The notes: generated from the sequence alone by a model not told the origin. 50,397 bases of DNA from an uncultured Bacilli bacterium (GCA_910588025.1 CAJUQG010000005.1:1-50397), one strand, 5' to 3'. Numbered from the stretch's first letter, positions 8,940 through 18,566 are shown. Translations and numbers: made by a program.

Positions 8940-10172
8940 ATGATAGAAGATCAAAAAAAAGAATGGCTTTCGAAAATAATATGGCTGTTAATGATGATGA
9001 ATCCTTTTTTAGATGTTATTACGTCTTTTTCTAATCATATGTTAGGACATAGTTCGTATTTTGTTTTTGTTATGAAGTTCTTGTTTTTGGTTTTCTTATT
9101 TGGCTTATGTATGAAAAAGTTAGATAAAAGGCTTGTTATTTATATGAGTATTAGTAGTCTTTATATTCTTGTTTTTCTCGGTTTACAATTTCGAATGAAA
9201 GGTAGTGGCTTTCTTTTTTTAGAAGCTCAAAGTCTATTTCGAACTTTTTATCTTCCTTTTGTGTTTTCTTTTTTGATGATATTGTATCAGCGAGGACTAT
9301 TTAAAGTTAAACGAAAGAATCTTATTCTCTTATTGTTTTTTTACCTAAGTTTTTTAGTGTTTCCTACTTTAGCAGGGGTTAGTTTTGATAGTTATGCACA
9401 TAGTAAACAAGGAAATATTGGTTGGTTTTATTCCACAAATGAAGTAGGGGGAATTTTAGCTATTTTAGGACCTTTTTTGTTTCTTTTTTTAAAAAATCAT
9501 AAATGGTGGATTCAAGTGGTTGGTTTTCTATGTTATCTTAGCGGTATTTTAGTTTTGGGAACTAAGGTTCCAGTGTTAGCTTTTTTATTCATGGTTTTGT
9601 GTTTTCTTATCGTTTTTTTTCGAAAGTTATTGGTCAAAAAAGACTGGAAAAAAATAATTTATAGTGCTATAGGAACCGTTTTATGTACGTTGTTATTGTT
9701 TTCCATTGTATGGCAATCTTCTTTTTATAAGAATATTCGAATTCATTTGGAGTTTTTAGGAATTCATGAAGTACAAGATTTATTTACGTTTCATCATATT
9801 GATCATTTTATTTTTAGTGAACGGTTGAGTTTTTTGAAAAATACCCACGAGCTTTATCAAGAGGTCAGTTTTTCAGAAAAGGTTGTAGGAATGGGAATCG
9901 GAGATGTGCGTGTGAATTCACCTCGTTCTATGAAGATGATTGAGATGGATTATTTTGATATTTTTTATCATTATGGTGTTTGGGGAAGTTTGTGTTTTGT
10001 GTTACCGTTTCTTTTGTTTTATAAAAAAAGAAAATATCAGTTAGATGAAAAAATTAGTATGTGGCTGGTGTTATTACTTTCTTTCTTCTCTGGACATATT
10101 TTAGTTTCTCCATCAGTGAGTGTTTTGGTAGCAATCGTACTGGTTCCTAAAGAAGAAGAGGTGTTTAAATGA
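8940..10172 (+). CDS. O-antigen ligase/polymerase-like polytopic membrane protein
   Basis: A 410-residue protein with about ten to eleven hydrophobic segments. Near the C-terminus a loop reads MKMIEMDYFDIFYHYGVWGSL, resembling the conserved loop-and-helix region (acidic, aromatic, then G-x-x-G) of the O-antigen ligase/Wzy polymerase superfamily. Its place at the head of a glycosyltransferase operon supports a role in polymerising or transferring a surface polysaccharide at the outer face of the membrane. Ligase and polymerase cannot be told apart from sequence. It overlaps the next gene by 4 bp (ATGA). Confidence 0.72.
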   Translation: MIEDQKKEWLSKIIWLLMMMNPFLDVITSFSNHMLGHSSYFVFVMKFLFLVFLFGLCMKKLDKRLVIYMSISSLYILVFLGLQFRMKGSGFLFLEAQSLFRTFYLPFVFSFLMILYQRGLFKVKRKNLILLLFFYLSFLVFPTLAGVSFDSYAHSKQGNIGWFYSTNEVGGILAILGPFLFLFLKNHKWWIQVVGFLCYLSGILVLGTKVPVLAFLFMVLCFLIVFFRKLLVKKDWKKIIYSAIGTVLCTLLLFSIVWQSSFYKNIRIHLEFLGIHEVQDLFTFHHIDHFIFSERLSFLKNTHELYQEVSFSEKVVGMGIGDVRVNSPRSMKMIEMDYFDIFYHYGVWGSLCFVLPFLLFYKKRKYQLDEKISMWLVLLLSFFSGHILVSPSVSVLVAIVLVPKEEEVFK

Positions 10173-11002
10173 TAGGTTTTTTAATTATTAATTATAATGA
10201 TGCAAAAACAACGATACATTTACTTGAAAATATTAAAGATTATTCTTGTATAGATCAAATTGTAGTGGTTGATAATCATTCTACGGATGATTCTTTTGAT
10301 GTTTTAAAAGCTTATGAAAGTGAAAAAGTTGTATTGCTACGTCGGGAGGACGGAAGGCAATTTGGAGCAGGAATTAATTTTGGTTTACGTTATTTAGAGA
10401 AACAAGGTATTACACATACTTTTATTAGTAATAGTGATATTGAAATATCTTGTGAAGAGGAATTAAAAAAAATAATCAAACATAAAAATGAGGGCACTAT
10501 TTTAGCGCCGAGGATTCAGGAACATACGGGTGTTAATCAGGGATGGAAAGTTCCAAGTAATACGCAACTTGTTCTTAGTGCCGTTCCCTTTTTTTATCGT
10601 TTTTTTGTAAATAGTAATCGTTATGATAAAAGTTATTATCAAGAAAACTTTTTACCAGTAGAAGTTGTTTCTTTTTGTTTTTTCTTTGTTCAGATTGCTA
10701 AAATACGTGAAGTTGGGTATTTGGATGAAAATCTTTTCTTATATTTTGAAGAAAATACGATGTCTTGTAAGCTTCATAAAAAGGATATTTATTTATGTTT
10801 AGATAGTAGTGTTTTTCACAATCATTCGGTTACGATTAATAAAAATTTGAATCGAAAGAAGAAATATCAAACGTTGAGTAGTAGTCGGCGCTATTTTGCA
10901 AAACATTATAATGGTGCTGGATTTTTTTCGTTATTCTGTTTATGGCTATTAGAAAAAGTTACGTTATGTGGCTTTTGTATCGTCGGGTTATTTCAAAAAT
11001 AA
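10169..11002 (+). CDS. Family 2 glycosyltransferase
   Basis: A 277-residue GT-A protein. The N-terminus has IINYNDAKTTIHLLE and VVVDNHSTDDS, the nucleotide-sugar-binding start of GT2 enzymes. FISNSDIEI supplies the acidic DxD-like site near residue 90. YLDENLFLYFEE is the rhamnosyltransferase-type second acidic motif. A hydrophobic stretch ends the protein. It probably adds a sugar to the lipid-linked precursor; donor and acceptor are unknown. The coding start overlaps the previous stop. Confidence 0.88.
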   Translation: MIGFLIINYNDAKTTIHLLENIKDYSCIDQIVVVDNHSTDDSFDVLKAYESEKVVLLRREDGRQFGAGINFGLRYLEKQGITHTFISNSDIEISCEEELKKIIKHKNEGTILAPRIQEHTGVNQGWKVPSNTQLVLSAVPFFYRFFVNSNRYDKSYYQENFLPVEVVSFCFFFVQIAKIREVGYLDENLFLYFEENTMSCKLHKKDIYLCLDSSVFHNHSVTINKNLNRKKKYQTLSSSRRYFAKHYNGAGFFSLFCLWLLEKVTLCGFCIVGLFQK

Positions 11003-11014
11003 GTTTTATTAAAC

Positions 11015-11043
11015 TTTACGGTATAAGAAAAGTCTTTTATAAT
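11015..11043 (+). promoter_or_regulatory. Internal promoter before the GT4 gene
   Basis: TTTACG (11015-11020), a 17-nt spacer and TATAAT (11038-11043). An AGGTGA site follows at 11050-11055. Confidence 0.65.
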
Positions 11044-11059
11044 AAGAGTAGGTGAAAAC

Positions 11060-12265
11060 ATGAAAAAAAAGTTGGAAATTTTAGTTTATCATTTGGGTTA
11101 TGGTGGCATTGAAAAAGCTGTAAGTAGTTTAGTAGAAGTCTTGAAAAATGATTATGAAATATCTATTTTGTCTTTTTATCGTCTTTATAATCAGCCAGTT
11201 TTTGTAATTGATTCAAATATTCCGATTCGTTATTTGTATGAAACAGATGTACCTTTAAAAGTAAAAAAATATAATCAGCTTATTAAGAAAAAGCAAATTG
11301 GAAAGCTTTTGCAAGTTCTTTGGAATGATTATGGAAAGGGTTTTCATTTTCTTACTTTTTTTCATGATTTATTTTATAGTATACAAATTTATTTTTTGAA
11401 AGGAAGGTTTCGTCGATTAAAACGTCATTTGAAAAAGAGTGATGCTCATATTTTTCTTTCCACTCGGCAGGAAATTAGTTCTTATTTGGTGAAGTATGGG
11501 AATAAGTCGTCTTTAAAAATTGGTTGGGAACACAATCATCATCATGGTGATGAAAGATATAAGCAAGCAGTTATTCAGGGAAGTGAACATTTGGATTATT
11601 TAGTGGTCGTTTCTAGAATGCTTACGAAAGACTATCAGCGAGCACTTTCATTGTCACGGTGTCGTCCTGTATACATACCAAATATGATTGATAATGATTT
11701 ATCTTTTGTTAGTGATTATAAGGAACCAAGAATTTTAATGGTTGGAAGGCTTGAAGCAGAGAAAGGTCTTTTTGATGCAATAGATGTAGCAAAAAGGATG
11801 CAAGAGCGAATGGTTAAGTTTCATTTAGATATTGTAGGAGATGGACCATTGCGAGCAGATTTAGAGAAAATTATTTTTGAAAAAAATTTAGGTGATTATG
11901 TTACGATTCATGGTTTTCAAAATCATGATTATATTGAACAGTTATATCGTCATGCGTCTCTTTATTTGATGACTTCATTTACAGAATCGTTTGGGTTAGT
12001 TCTTGTAGAAGCTATGAATGCGGGAATTCCTTGTTTAGCGTTTTCTTCGGCAGAAGGTGCATGTGAGTTAATACAAGATGATTATAATGGATATTTGATT
12101 CATGAACGAGATATACAGCAAATGACTCAACAAATTATTTCTTTGCTTGGAGATTATGAAAAATTAAAAGTTTTAGGAAAAAATGCCAAGATGTATTCTA
12201 AAAATTTTTTACCTTATTCGATTCGGGTTATGTGGAAACAGATGATAGATGGAGGTAATTCATGA
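11060..12265 (+). CDS. Family 4 glycosyltransferase
   Basis: A 401-residue GT-B enzyme. The N-terminal glycine-rich start (YHLGYGGIEKAV) binds the acceptor side. The C-terminal half has VGRLEAEKGLFDAI, VGDGPLRADLEK, and the retaining-enzyme E-x7-E motif in FTESFGLVLVEAMNAG. It is a cytoplasmic, membrane-associated sugar transferase of the polysaccharide pathway. AGGTGA precedes the ATG, and the end overlaps the next gene by 4 bp. Confidence 0.9.
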   Translation: MKKKLEILVYHLGYGGIEKAVSSLVEVLKNDYEISILSFYRLYNQPVFVIDSNIPIRYLYETDVPLKVKKYNQLIKKKQIGKLLQVLWNDYGKGFHFLTFFHDLFYSIQIYFLKGRFRRLKRHLKKSDAHIFLSTRQEISSYLVKYGNKSSLKIGWEHNHHHGDERYKQAVIQGSEHLDYLVVVSRMLTKDYQRALSLSRCRPVYIPNMIDNDLSFVSDYKEPRILMVGRLEAEKGLFDAIDVAKRMQERMVKFHLDIVGDGPLRADLEKIIFEKNLGDYVTIHGFQNHDYIEQLYRHASLYLMTSFTESFGLVLVEAMNAGIPCLAFSSAEGACELIQDDYNGYLIHERDIQQMTQQIISLLGDYEKLKVLGKNAKMYSKNFLPYSIRVMWKQMIDGGNS

Positions 12266-12735
12266 AAAAGCGAGTTTTGTTTATAGCGAGTGCTGGAGGA
12301 CATTTGTCAGAGCTAATGTCTTTAAAATCAATGATGAAAGATTATGATAGTTTTCTAATGACAGAGAAAACGAAGTCAAGTGAAGCGCTTTTAAATGAGT
12401 ATCGTAAAAAAATGGGTTTTCTACTTTATGGAACGATGGCACATCCTTTTCGTTATCCATTTAAGTTATTAGGAAATTGTTTTATTTCTCTTTATTATTA
12501 TTTAAAATTTCGTCCTCAAGTGGTGATTACAACAGGAGTTCATTCTGCGGGACCGATGTGTTGTATAGCTAAAATTATGGGAAGTAAAGTTATTTATATT
12601 GAGTCGTTTGCTAATATTGAAACGAAAACCGCATCGGGTCGTATTATTTATTATTTTGCAGATCTTTTTGTAGTTCAGTGGAAATCCATGCAAAAGTTAT
12701 ATCCGAAAGCGAAGTTTGGAGGGTGGATTTATTAA
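12262..12735 (+). CDS. Alg14/PssD-like glycosyltransferase subunit
   Basis: A 157-residue protein matching the Alg14/PssD/EpsE type: FIASAGGHLSEL at the start, TGVHSAGPMCCIAKIMG, and YIESFANIETKT. In this family Alg14 anchors the catalytic Alg13-like subunit at the membrane and supplies the acceptor side. The end overlaps the next gene by one base (TAATG), so the two subunits are likely translated in tandem. Confidence 0.88.
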   Translation: MKKRVLFIASAGGHLSELMSLKSMMKDYDSFLMTEKTKSSEALLNEYRKKMGFLLYGTMAHPFRYPFKLLGNCFISLYYYLKFRPQVVITTGVHSAGPMCCIAKIMGSKVIYIESFANIETKTASGRIIYYFADLFVVQWKSMQKLYPKAKFGGWIY

Positions 12736-13586
12736 TGATTTTAGTATCTTTAGGAACACAAGATCGTCAGTTTACTCGTCTTTTAGAAGCTGTTGAAAAG
12801 CAAATAAAGCTTGGAAATATTAAAGAGAAGGTGATTGTCCAAGCAGGAGAAACAAAGTATCAATCAGATTGTATGGAAGTTTTTGATTTGATTCCAAGTA
12901 AAGAATTTTTGAAGTTGTTAAAAGAATGTAATGTATTGATTACTCATGGAGGAGTAGGAACCATTGTAGATGGGCTTCATCAGCATAAAAAAATTATTGC
13001 TGCAGCAAGATTAAGTGAATATGGAGAGCATAAAAATAATCATCAGAAGCAAATTATTCAGGAGTTTACTAAGAAACAATACATTTTAGAATTGGATGAT
13101 TTTGAAAAATTGGACCAAAAATTAAAAGAAATTGAAACGTTTCAACCTAAGGAGTATGAAAGTAATACGAAGCAATTTATTTGTGATTTGGAAAGTTATA
13201 TTGATGATGAATTAGAAGATAATAAAGGGGATTGTTTCCGAAAATTTATGATTTATGCTTTTTTCGGTTTTTGGGGAATTTTATTACAATTATTAACGAT
13301 TCGAGTATTTTCTTGTTTCTTAGATTTTTCAACTAGTTTTTCTTTTTCGTATCTTATTCTTCTTGTTTATCGCTTGGGCATACATGGACTTTTTTTTCAA
13401 AGAAAGCTTAATAAATGGAATGAAATGATTTTCTTTTTGGTTTTGGTCGGACAAGTTTTTCTTTTCTTTCGTTTTTCTCATTTCTTTTTACCAGCCAATT
13501 ATTTGCATTTGTTTTTTCTTTTTGGGATTAGTGGATTTGTCATTTATTTTTTGTCTTTATTTTTTACTAAGTCGATTGATGAATAA
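12735..13586 (+). CDS. Alg13/PssE-like catalytic subunit fused to a membrane domain
   Basis: The start MILVSLGTQ at 12735 is the canonical N-terminus of Alg13/PssE proteins; GGAGGG lies just upstream within the Alg14 gene. Residues 1-155 carry LITHGGVGTIVDGL, the donor-nucleotide-binding loop, and the EYGEHKNNHQKQ segment. Usual PssE proteins end near residue 160. Here about 105 extra residues form four hydrophobic segments with a basic loop, loosely like a GtrA-type membrane domain. The added part would tether the catalytic subunit. Residue numbers are approximate. Confidence 0.82.
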   Translation: MILVSLGTQDRQFTRLLEAVEKQIKLGNIKEKVIVQAGETKYQSDCMEVFDLIPSKEFLKLLKECNVLITHGGVGTIVDGLHQHKKIIAAARLSEYGEHKNNHQKQIIQEFTKKQYILELDDFEKLDQKLKEIETFQPKEYESNTKQFICDLESYIDDELEDNKGDCFRKFMIYAFFGFWGILLQLLTIRVFSCFLDFSTSFSFSYLILLVYRLGIHGLFFQRKLNKWNEMIFFLVLVGQVFLFFRFSHFFLPANYLHLFFLFGISGFVIYFLSLFFTKSIDE

Positions 13587-13640
13587 TTCTTCTTATTTTT
13601 TTGAAATTCGGTTATAATATGCTTAGAAAGAGGTATTTTT

Positions 13641-14708
13641 ATGGGGTATACAGTTAATGGTCATGCTGTTTGGTTCATTTTATTGATTACGTTTTTAACT
13701 AGTTTTTTGTTGGTGCCTTTTGTCAAGAAGTTAGCGTTTCATATTGATGCTGTGGATTATCCAAATCAACGGCGAATTAATAAAGTACCAATGCCAGATT
13801 TAGGCGGCTTGGCGGTGTTTTTTTCTTTCTTATTTGGATTTATTTTATTTGGTCAAGGGAATGTGCAGATGATTGCCATTTTAATGTCTTCTTTCCTTGT
13901 AATTATGATGGGCCTTTGTGATGATATTAAACCGCTGGGAGCAAAGTGGCAGTTTTTAGCTCAAATGGTGGCAGCAGCAATTTTAGTGTTTTATGGAGCT
14001 ATTACGTTAGATGAGGTTTCGATCTTAGGAGTAAATTTTGTGTTTCCAAAACCTTGGAATTATTTAATTACGATCTTTTTTGTGGTAGGAGTTATTAATG
14101 TGATTAATTTATCTGATGGTTTGGATGGCTTGTGTTCTGGCATTAGTGCTATTTATTTTGCTACGATTTCTTTTATTGCTTTATTTATTACACGAGTAGC
14201 AGGGTTTGATATTGTTTTATCTTTATTAATGTGTGGGAGTATTTTAGGATTTTTAATGCATAATTTTCCACCAGCTAAGATTTATCTTGGAGATACAGGA
14301 AGTAATTTTATTGGTTTAATTGTAGCTGTTACCGCTTTACTTGGATTTAAAACGGCGACTTTTACATCTTTAATTATTCCTTTGATTGTTTTGGCAACGC
14401 CTATTTTTGATGTAGCTTTTTCAATTATTCGTCGAGGACTTAAAAAGAAGAATCCGTTTACTACTCCCGATCGGGATCATTTTCATCATCAACTTTTAAA
14501 AATGCAGTTTTCGACGAGGTCTTCTTTGATTCTTATTTATGCTATTAATATTTTGTTTGCTTTGGTATCTATTTTGTATGCAGCAGGGGATACCGATTAC
14601 GCTATGGTTCTTTATATTTGTTTGATGGTTTTATTTTTGTTTATTGTATTAAAAACAGATATTTTGTTTTCCCATGAAAAAGAAAAGAAGAAAGTTAGAA
14701 AGAAGTGA
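13641..14708 (+). CDS. Undecaprenyl-phosphate sugar-1-phosphate transferase (WecA/TagO/MraY superfamily)
   Basis: A 355-residue polytopic enzyme that loads the first sugar-phosphate onto undecaprenyl phosphate at the inner face of the membrane. Superfamily motifs are visible: DYPNQRRINKVPMPDLGG, MMGLCDDIKPLG, NLSDGLDGLCSG, IYLGDTGSNFIG and RDHFHHQLL. The missing pentapeptide-specific features and the HxHH-type loop favour WecA/TagO over MraY. It follows the polysaccharide operon, preceded by TATAAT (13612-13617), and probably initiates that polymer or a teichoic acid. Confidence 0.9.
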   Translation: MGYTVNGHAVWFILLITFLTSFLLVPFVKKLAFHIDAVDYPNQRRINKVPMPDLGGLAVFFSFLFGFILFGQGNVQMIAILMSSFLVIMMGLCDDIKPLGAKWQFLAQMVAAAILVFYGAITLDEVSILGVNFVFPKPWNYLITIFFVVGVINVINLSDGLDGLCSGISAIYFATISFIALFITRVAGFDIVLSLLMCGSILGFLMHNFPPAKIYLGDTGSNFIGLIVAVTALLGFKTATFTSLIIPLIVLATPIFDVAFSIIRRGLKKKNPFTTPDRDHFHHQLLKMQFSTRSSLILIYAINILFALVSILYAAGDTDYAMVLYICLMVLFLFIVLKTDILFSHEKEKKKVRKK

Positions 14709-14722
14709 GGAACTTCTTTTTT
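14701..14722 (+). terminator. Terminator after the WecA/TagO-like gene
   Basis: Stem AGAAGT (14701-14706) with ACTTCT (14712-14717), loop GAGGA and a T run to 14722. It overlaps the stop codon. Confidence 0.7.
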
Positions 14723-14723
14723 G

Positions 14724-14732
14724 TGTTATAAT
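14724..14732 (+). promoter_or_regulatory. Extended -10 promoter of nifJ
   Basis: TGTTATAAT, an extended -10 box, with no good -35 visible because the terminator occupies that place. GGAGGT follows 5-10 bases before the ATG. Confidence 0.55.
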
Positions 14733-14758
14733 TAATTTAGAGAACATGGAGGTTTGTA

Positions 14759-17700
14759 ATGAAACAAATTATTGATGGAAATAAAGCAGTATCTAATGTA
14801 GCGTATTTATTTAGTGAAGTTGCAAGTATTTATCCTATTACCCCATCAAGTCCGATGGCTAGTAATGTGGATTATTTGTCACATGCGAATCGTTATAATT
14901 TATATCATGATAAGGTACATGTGGTAGAAATGCAAAGTGAAGCAGGGGCTGCAGGGGCAATGCATGGGGCTTTAATGACAGGAAGTTTAGCTACTACTTT
15001 TACGGCTAGTCAAGGTCTTCTTTTGATGATTCCTAATATGTATAAAATGGCAGGGGAGATGTTACCTGGTGTAATACATGTAGCTAGTAGAACAGTAGCA
15101 ACGCATGCGTTATCCATTTTTGGTGATCATAGTGATATTTATGCAACGAGAGGTACAGGTTTTTGTATGCTTGCATCTTCTAGTGTGTTTGATGCTCAGA
15201 ATTTGGCAGCAGTTGCGCATTTATCTGCTATGAAAAGTAGTTTACCTTTTCTACATTTTTTTGATGGTTTTCGTACGAGTCATGAATTAAATACGATTGA
15301 GTCTTTCAAAGGGGAAGAGTTATTGAAGCTTATTCCGTGGGAGGAAGTAAATGCTTTTAAAAATCGAGCTTTAAATGTTTCTTGTATGAAACAACGAGGT
15401 CTTGCAGAAAATGAAGATATTTATTTTCAAAGTTTGGAAGCAAAAAATAAGGATTATGAAAAAGTTGCGGATGTCGTAAATCATTATATGAAGGAAATCA
15501 ATCGTTTGATGAAAACAAATTATGCACCTTTTACGTATTATGGTGATGCCTTAGCCGAAAGTGTCATTGTTGCTATGGGAAGTGTTAGTGATACGATTCG
15601 TTTAGTGATTGATGAGGAACGGAAAAAAGGCCATAAACTTGGTTTGATTGAAGTTCATTTGTATCGTCCATTTAGTGTTAAGTATTTGTTAGATGTACTT
15701 CCAAGTAGTGTAAATCGTATTGCGGTTTTAGATAGAGCCAAAGAAAGCGGAAGTATTGGAGAACCTCTTTATTTGGATATTGTTTCATCTTTAAAAGATA
15801 AAGATATAACGATTGTTGGAGGACGTTATGGTTTATCTAGTAAGAATACGACGCCGGCGCAAATTAAAGCAGTGTATGATATGTTAGAGGAATGTCCAAA
15901 ACATAATTTTACCATTGGTATTCTGGATGATGTAACTAACACTAGTTTGGAAATTCCTGATTATTCTATTGATTTAAATGATTTGGAAGTGAAAATTTTT
16001 GGTTTTGGATCCGATGGTATGGTTTCCGCTAGTAAGGATATATTGCATATTATTGGAGAAAATAGTTCTTCTTTTGTACAAGGATATTTTGAGTATGATT
16101 CGAAAAAAAGTGGGGGAGTTACAGTAAGTAATTTACGAATTAGTGAAAGTGAGATTCGTGCGCCGTTTTATGTAACGAGTCCAAATGTTTTAGTAGTGAC
16201 AAAGCCTGAGTATTTTGATTCTTTTGAAATCCTAAAAGATGTAAGAGAGGGGGCAACTTTACTTGTCAGTACGAATGATGACGTAGCTTTGGTGAGTAAG
16301 TTTAAAAAAAGTGATTTGGACATTATTCGAAGTAAGAATATTCAAATTATGACGATTGATGCCGAGCAAGTAGCTTTAAAACATCAGTTAAAAGGTAAAA
16401 TTAATAAGATTATGGAAGTTATTATTTTGTCGTTACTTGGGATTGATAAGGCTGAAGAGTTAGTTACGGAAACAATTAAGACAGAGTTTGCGACCAAAGG
16501 TGAAGAGATTGTAAAGAATAATATTGCAGCTATTCAAGGTGTTTTCCAAGAGGTTCATTCTATTACGATTGGTGAGGGTAACAATGAGAATGATGCTTTA
16601 AAAAACTTTAGTATTTTTGAAAGAATTCATCGTCGTTTAGGAAATGAAATTAAAGTTTCAGAAATTGAACCATTTAAGGATGGAACATTTCCAGCAGGTT
16701 TAAGTAAACTTGAAAAACGAAAAATAGCTCAAAAAGTAGTTAAGTGGAAAAGTGAACATTGTATTCAGTGTGGAATGTGTTCGTTCGTTTGTCCTCATGC
16801 TGTGATTCGTCCGTTTTTGGTGAAAGATGAAATAGGATTGCCTGCTATGGGAGCAAAAGATTATCATTATGTGATTAGTATTAGTGAAGCAGATTGTACT
16901 AGTTGTGGATTGTGTATTAATATTTGTCCAGGCAAAAATGGGGAAAAGGCTTTAGAATTTGGTGATTATGAGGAAGAAAAACAAGTGGAAGCGAATCATT
17001 ATTTTGAAGAACATGAAAATCCAGTTATGGAGCCATTGTTTACGATTAAAAATAGTCAATTACGTAAACCACGTTTTGAATTTAGTGGAGCTTGTGCAGG
17101 ATGTGGTGAAACAGCTTATATTAAGTTATTAACTCAGCTTTATCAAGATAAGCTAGTAATCGCAAATGCAACAGGATGTTCTAGTATTTATGGAGGGTCT
17201 GCACCAACGACTCCTTATACGCTTCCTTGGGCGAATTCTTTGTTTGAAGACAATGCAGAGTTTGCATTGGGGATGCATTTGTCGTTTGCTCAAAAAAGAA
17301 AACGAATTGCGAAAATTATGGAAGAATCTATGGATTCTGTTTCAAAAGATGTAAAAAATGTCTTTGAAGAGTTTTTGGCACATTTTCATGATTATGAATG
17401 TACTAGTAAAGTAAAAGAGCAATTAATCAATGCGGAGATACCAACAGAGTTAAAAGAATTGTTAGATTATATTCCGGCGCGAACTGTTTGGGCCTTTGGT
17501 GGAGATGGTTGGGCATATGATATTGGTTTTGGAGGTATTGATCATGTGCTTTCTAGTAATGAAAATGTTAAGATTTTAGTTTTGGATACAGAAGTTTATT
17601 CGAATACTGGAGGACAAATGAGTAAGTCAAGTCACAAAGGACAAGTCGCTGAATTTGCAGATTATGGTAAACGGATGCAAAAAAAGGATTTGTTCCGAAT

Positions 17701-18118
17701 TGCTATGAGTTATCCAAATTGTTATGTGGCTAGTATTAGTTTAGGGGCAAATATGATGCACACATTAAAAGTGTTCCAAGAAGCGGAAGCTCATCAAGGA
17801 CCAAGTATTATTCTTGCTTATGCACCTTGTATTGAACATGGTATTAAAGGTGGAATGAGTTGTAGTACAAAGGAACAAAAATTGGCGGTAGATGTAGGTT
17901 ATAGTTTATTAATGCGTTATCAGCCAAGTGAAAAGAAGTTGTATTTGGATAGTAAAGCTCCAGATTTTGATAGATATGGTGAATTTTTGAACAATGAAGT
18001 TCGTTATCGAGCTTTAAAAATTAAGGATGCTTCTTTAGCAGAAATCTTGTTACAAGAAAATAAGGAACATGCGATTTCTCGTTATCAATATTATCAAAAA
18101 TTATCGCAAGAGAATTAG
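14759..18118 (+). CDS. nifJ: Pyruvate:ferredoxin (flavodoxin) oxidoreductase
   Basis: A 1119-residue single-chain PFOR that converts pyruvate and CoA to acetyl-CoA and CO2 while reducing ferredoxin or flavodoxin, central to anaerobic metabolism. All domains are present in order: the N-terminal pyruvate/TPP domain (YPITPSSPMA), CoA-binding region, two ferredoxin [4Fe-4S] motifs (CIQCGMCSFVCP and CTSCGLCINICP) near residues 665-725, the CAGCGET Cys pair, a later Cys, and the TPP-binding GDGWAYDIGFGG and NTGGQMSKSS. The length is near normal (about 1170). It stands alone between a terminator and its own extended -10 promoter. Confidence 0.97.
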   Translation: MKQIIDGNKAVSNVAYLFSEVASIYPITPSSPMASNVDYLSHANRYNLYHDKVHVVEMQSEAGAAGAMHGALMTGSLATTFTASQGLLLMIPNMYKMAGEMLPGVIHVASRTVATHALSIFGDHSDIYATRGTGFCMLASSSVFDAQNLAAVAHLSAMKSSLPFLHFFDGFRTSHELNTIESFKGEELLKLIPWEEVNAFKNRALNVSCMKQRGLAENEDIYFQSLEAKNKDYEKVADVVNHYMKEINRLMKTNYAPFTYYGDALAESVIVAMGSVSDTIRLVIDEERKKGHKLGLIEVHLYRPFSVKYLLDVLPSSVNRIAVLDRAKESGSIGEPLYLDIVSSLKDKDITIVGGRYGLSSKNTTPAQIKAVYDMLEECPKHNFTIGILDDVTNTSLEIPDYSIDLNDLEVKIFGFGSDGMVSASKDILHIIGENSSSFVQGYFEYDSKKSGGVTVSNLRISESEIRAPFYVTSPNVLVVTKPEYFDSFEILKDVREGATLLVSTNDDVALVSKFKKSDLDIIRSKNIQIMTIDAEQVALKHQLKGKINKIMEVIILSLLGIDKAEELVTETIKTEFATKGEEIVKNNIAAIQGVFQEVHSITIGEGNNENDALKNFSIFERIHRRLGNEIKVSEIEPFKDGTFPAGLSKLEKRKIAQKVVKWKSEHCIQCGMCSFVCPHAVIRPFLVKDEIGLPAMGAKDYHYVISISEADCTSCGLCINICPGKNGEKALEFGDYEEEKQVEANHYFEEHENPVMEPLFTIKNSQLRKPRFEFSGACAGCGETAYIKLLTQLYQDKLVIANATGCSSIYGGSAPTTPYTLPWANSLFEDNAEFALGMHLSFAQKRKRIAKIMEESMDSVSKDVKNVFEEFLAHFHDYECTSKVKEQLINAEIPTELKELLDYIPARTVWAFGGDGWAYDIGFGGIDHVLSSNENVKILVLDTEVYSNTGGQMSKSSHKGQVAEFADYGKRMQKKDLFRIAMSYPNCYVASISLGANMMHTLKVFQEAEAHQGPSIILAYAPCIEHGIKGGMSCSTKEQKLAVDVGYSLLMRYQPSEKKLYLDSKAPDFDRYGEFLNNEVRYRALKIKDASLAEILLQENKEHAISRYQYYQKLSQEN

Positions 18119-18138
18119 TAGGTGCTAATTCTTTTTTT
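18111..18138 (+). terminator. Terminator after nifJ
   Basis: Stem AGAATTAG (18111-18118) with CTAATTCT (18125-18132), loop TAGGTG and a T run to 18138. Confidence 0.85.
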
Positions 18139-18427
18139 ATTTCTTTGGTATTTTCTACTTTATTGCAATTTGTAAAAATTAGAAGAAAAAATAGAAAATT
18201 TATATGTTTTGTAAGATAAAAAGGCTTTGCTTTATGATAGTGATTGGGAATGTTGAAACGTTTATAAAAATTTATATTTATTATTTATAATAGTAGAATG
18301 TTACATTTTTTATGAAAAGTATCGAGTTTTAATAAATTGGCAACAGATTTTAAAAAATCGCTTTTTTATTTCATAAAAAAAGAAGAAATCATTTTTTCTT
18401 TTTTTAAATCTCTTCTTGGTTTTTTAC
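18139..18427. other. AT-rich intergenic stretch with no gene seen
   Basis: Very AT-rich sequence between the nifJ terminator and the predicted small RNA. Reading both strands I see no convincing gene; an A/T-rich imperfect hairpin around 18374-18408 could be a secondary terminator. Confidence 0.5.
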
Positions 18428-18531
18428 AAAAAAAATAGAAGCTGCCCCCTGAAGACAGCTTCATAAAAGAATAAAAAGGGGTTGACTAGTGTGATACTAG
18501 CACCAATTCGCCTTCTATAAGTGAATTGGTA
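18428..18531 (-). ncRNA. Predicted small RNA A, loop complementary to small RNA B
   Basis: On the minus strand a promoter (TTGACA, 17 nt, TAGTAT) is followed by about 104 nt of structured sequence with no ORF. There is an 8-bp hairpin (18530-18523 with 18509-18502), a 5-bp hairpin (18500-18496 with 18490-18486), and a single-stranded TCAACCCC segment. The end is a textbook terminator: stem GAAGCTG/CAGCTTC (18462-18456 with 18444-18438), 11-nt loop TCTTCAGGGGG, then a T run containing eight T (18435-18428). The loop is the exact complement of CCCCCTGAAGA in small RNA B. The plus strand also folds, closed by GTTGAC/GTCAAC before a T run, so strand choice is not certain. Confidence 0.6.
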
Positions 18532-18537
18532 GTTAAT

Positions 18538-18566
18538 ATACTAATCGATAAGGTATCTTTTGTCAA
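18538..18566 (-). promoter_or_regulatory. Promoter of small RNA A
   Basis: On the minus strand a perfect TTGACA (18566-18561), a 17-nt spacer and TAGTAT (18543-18538). Confidence 0.6.

Noticed and set aside
17166..17354. Alternative frame inside nifJ
   Set aside because: It lies wholly within the intact PFOR coding region.
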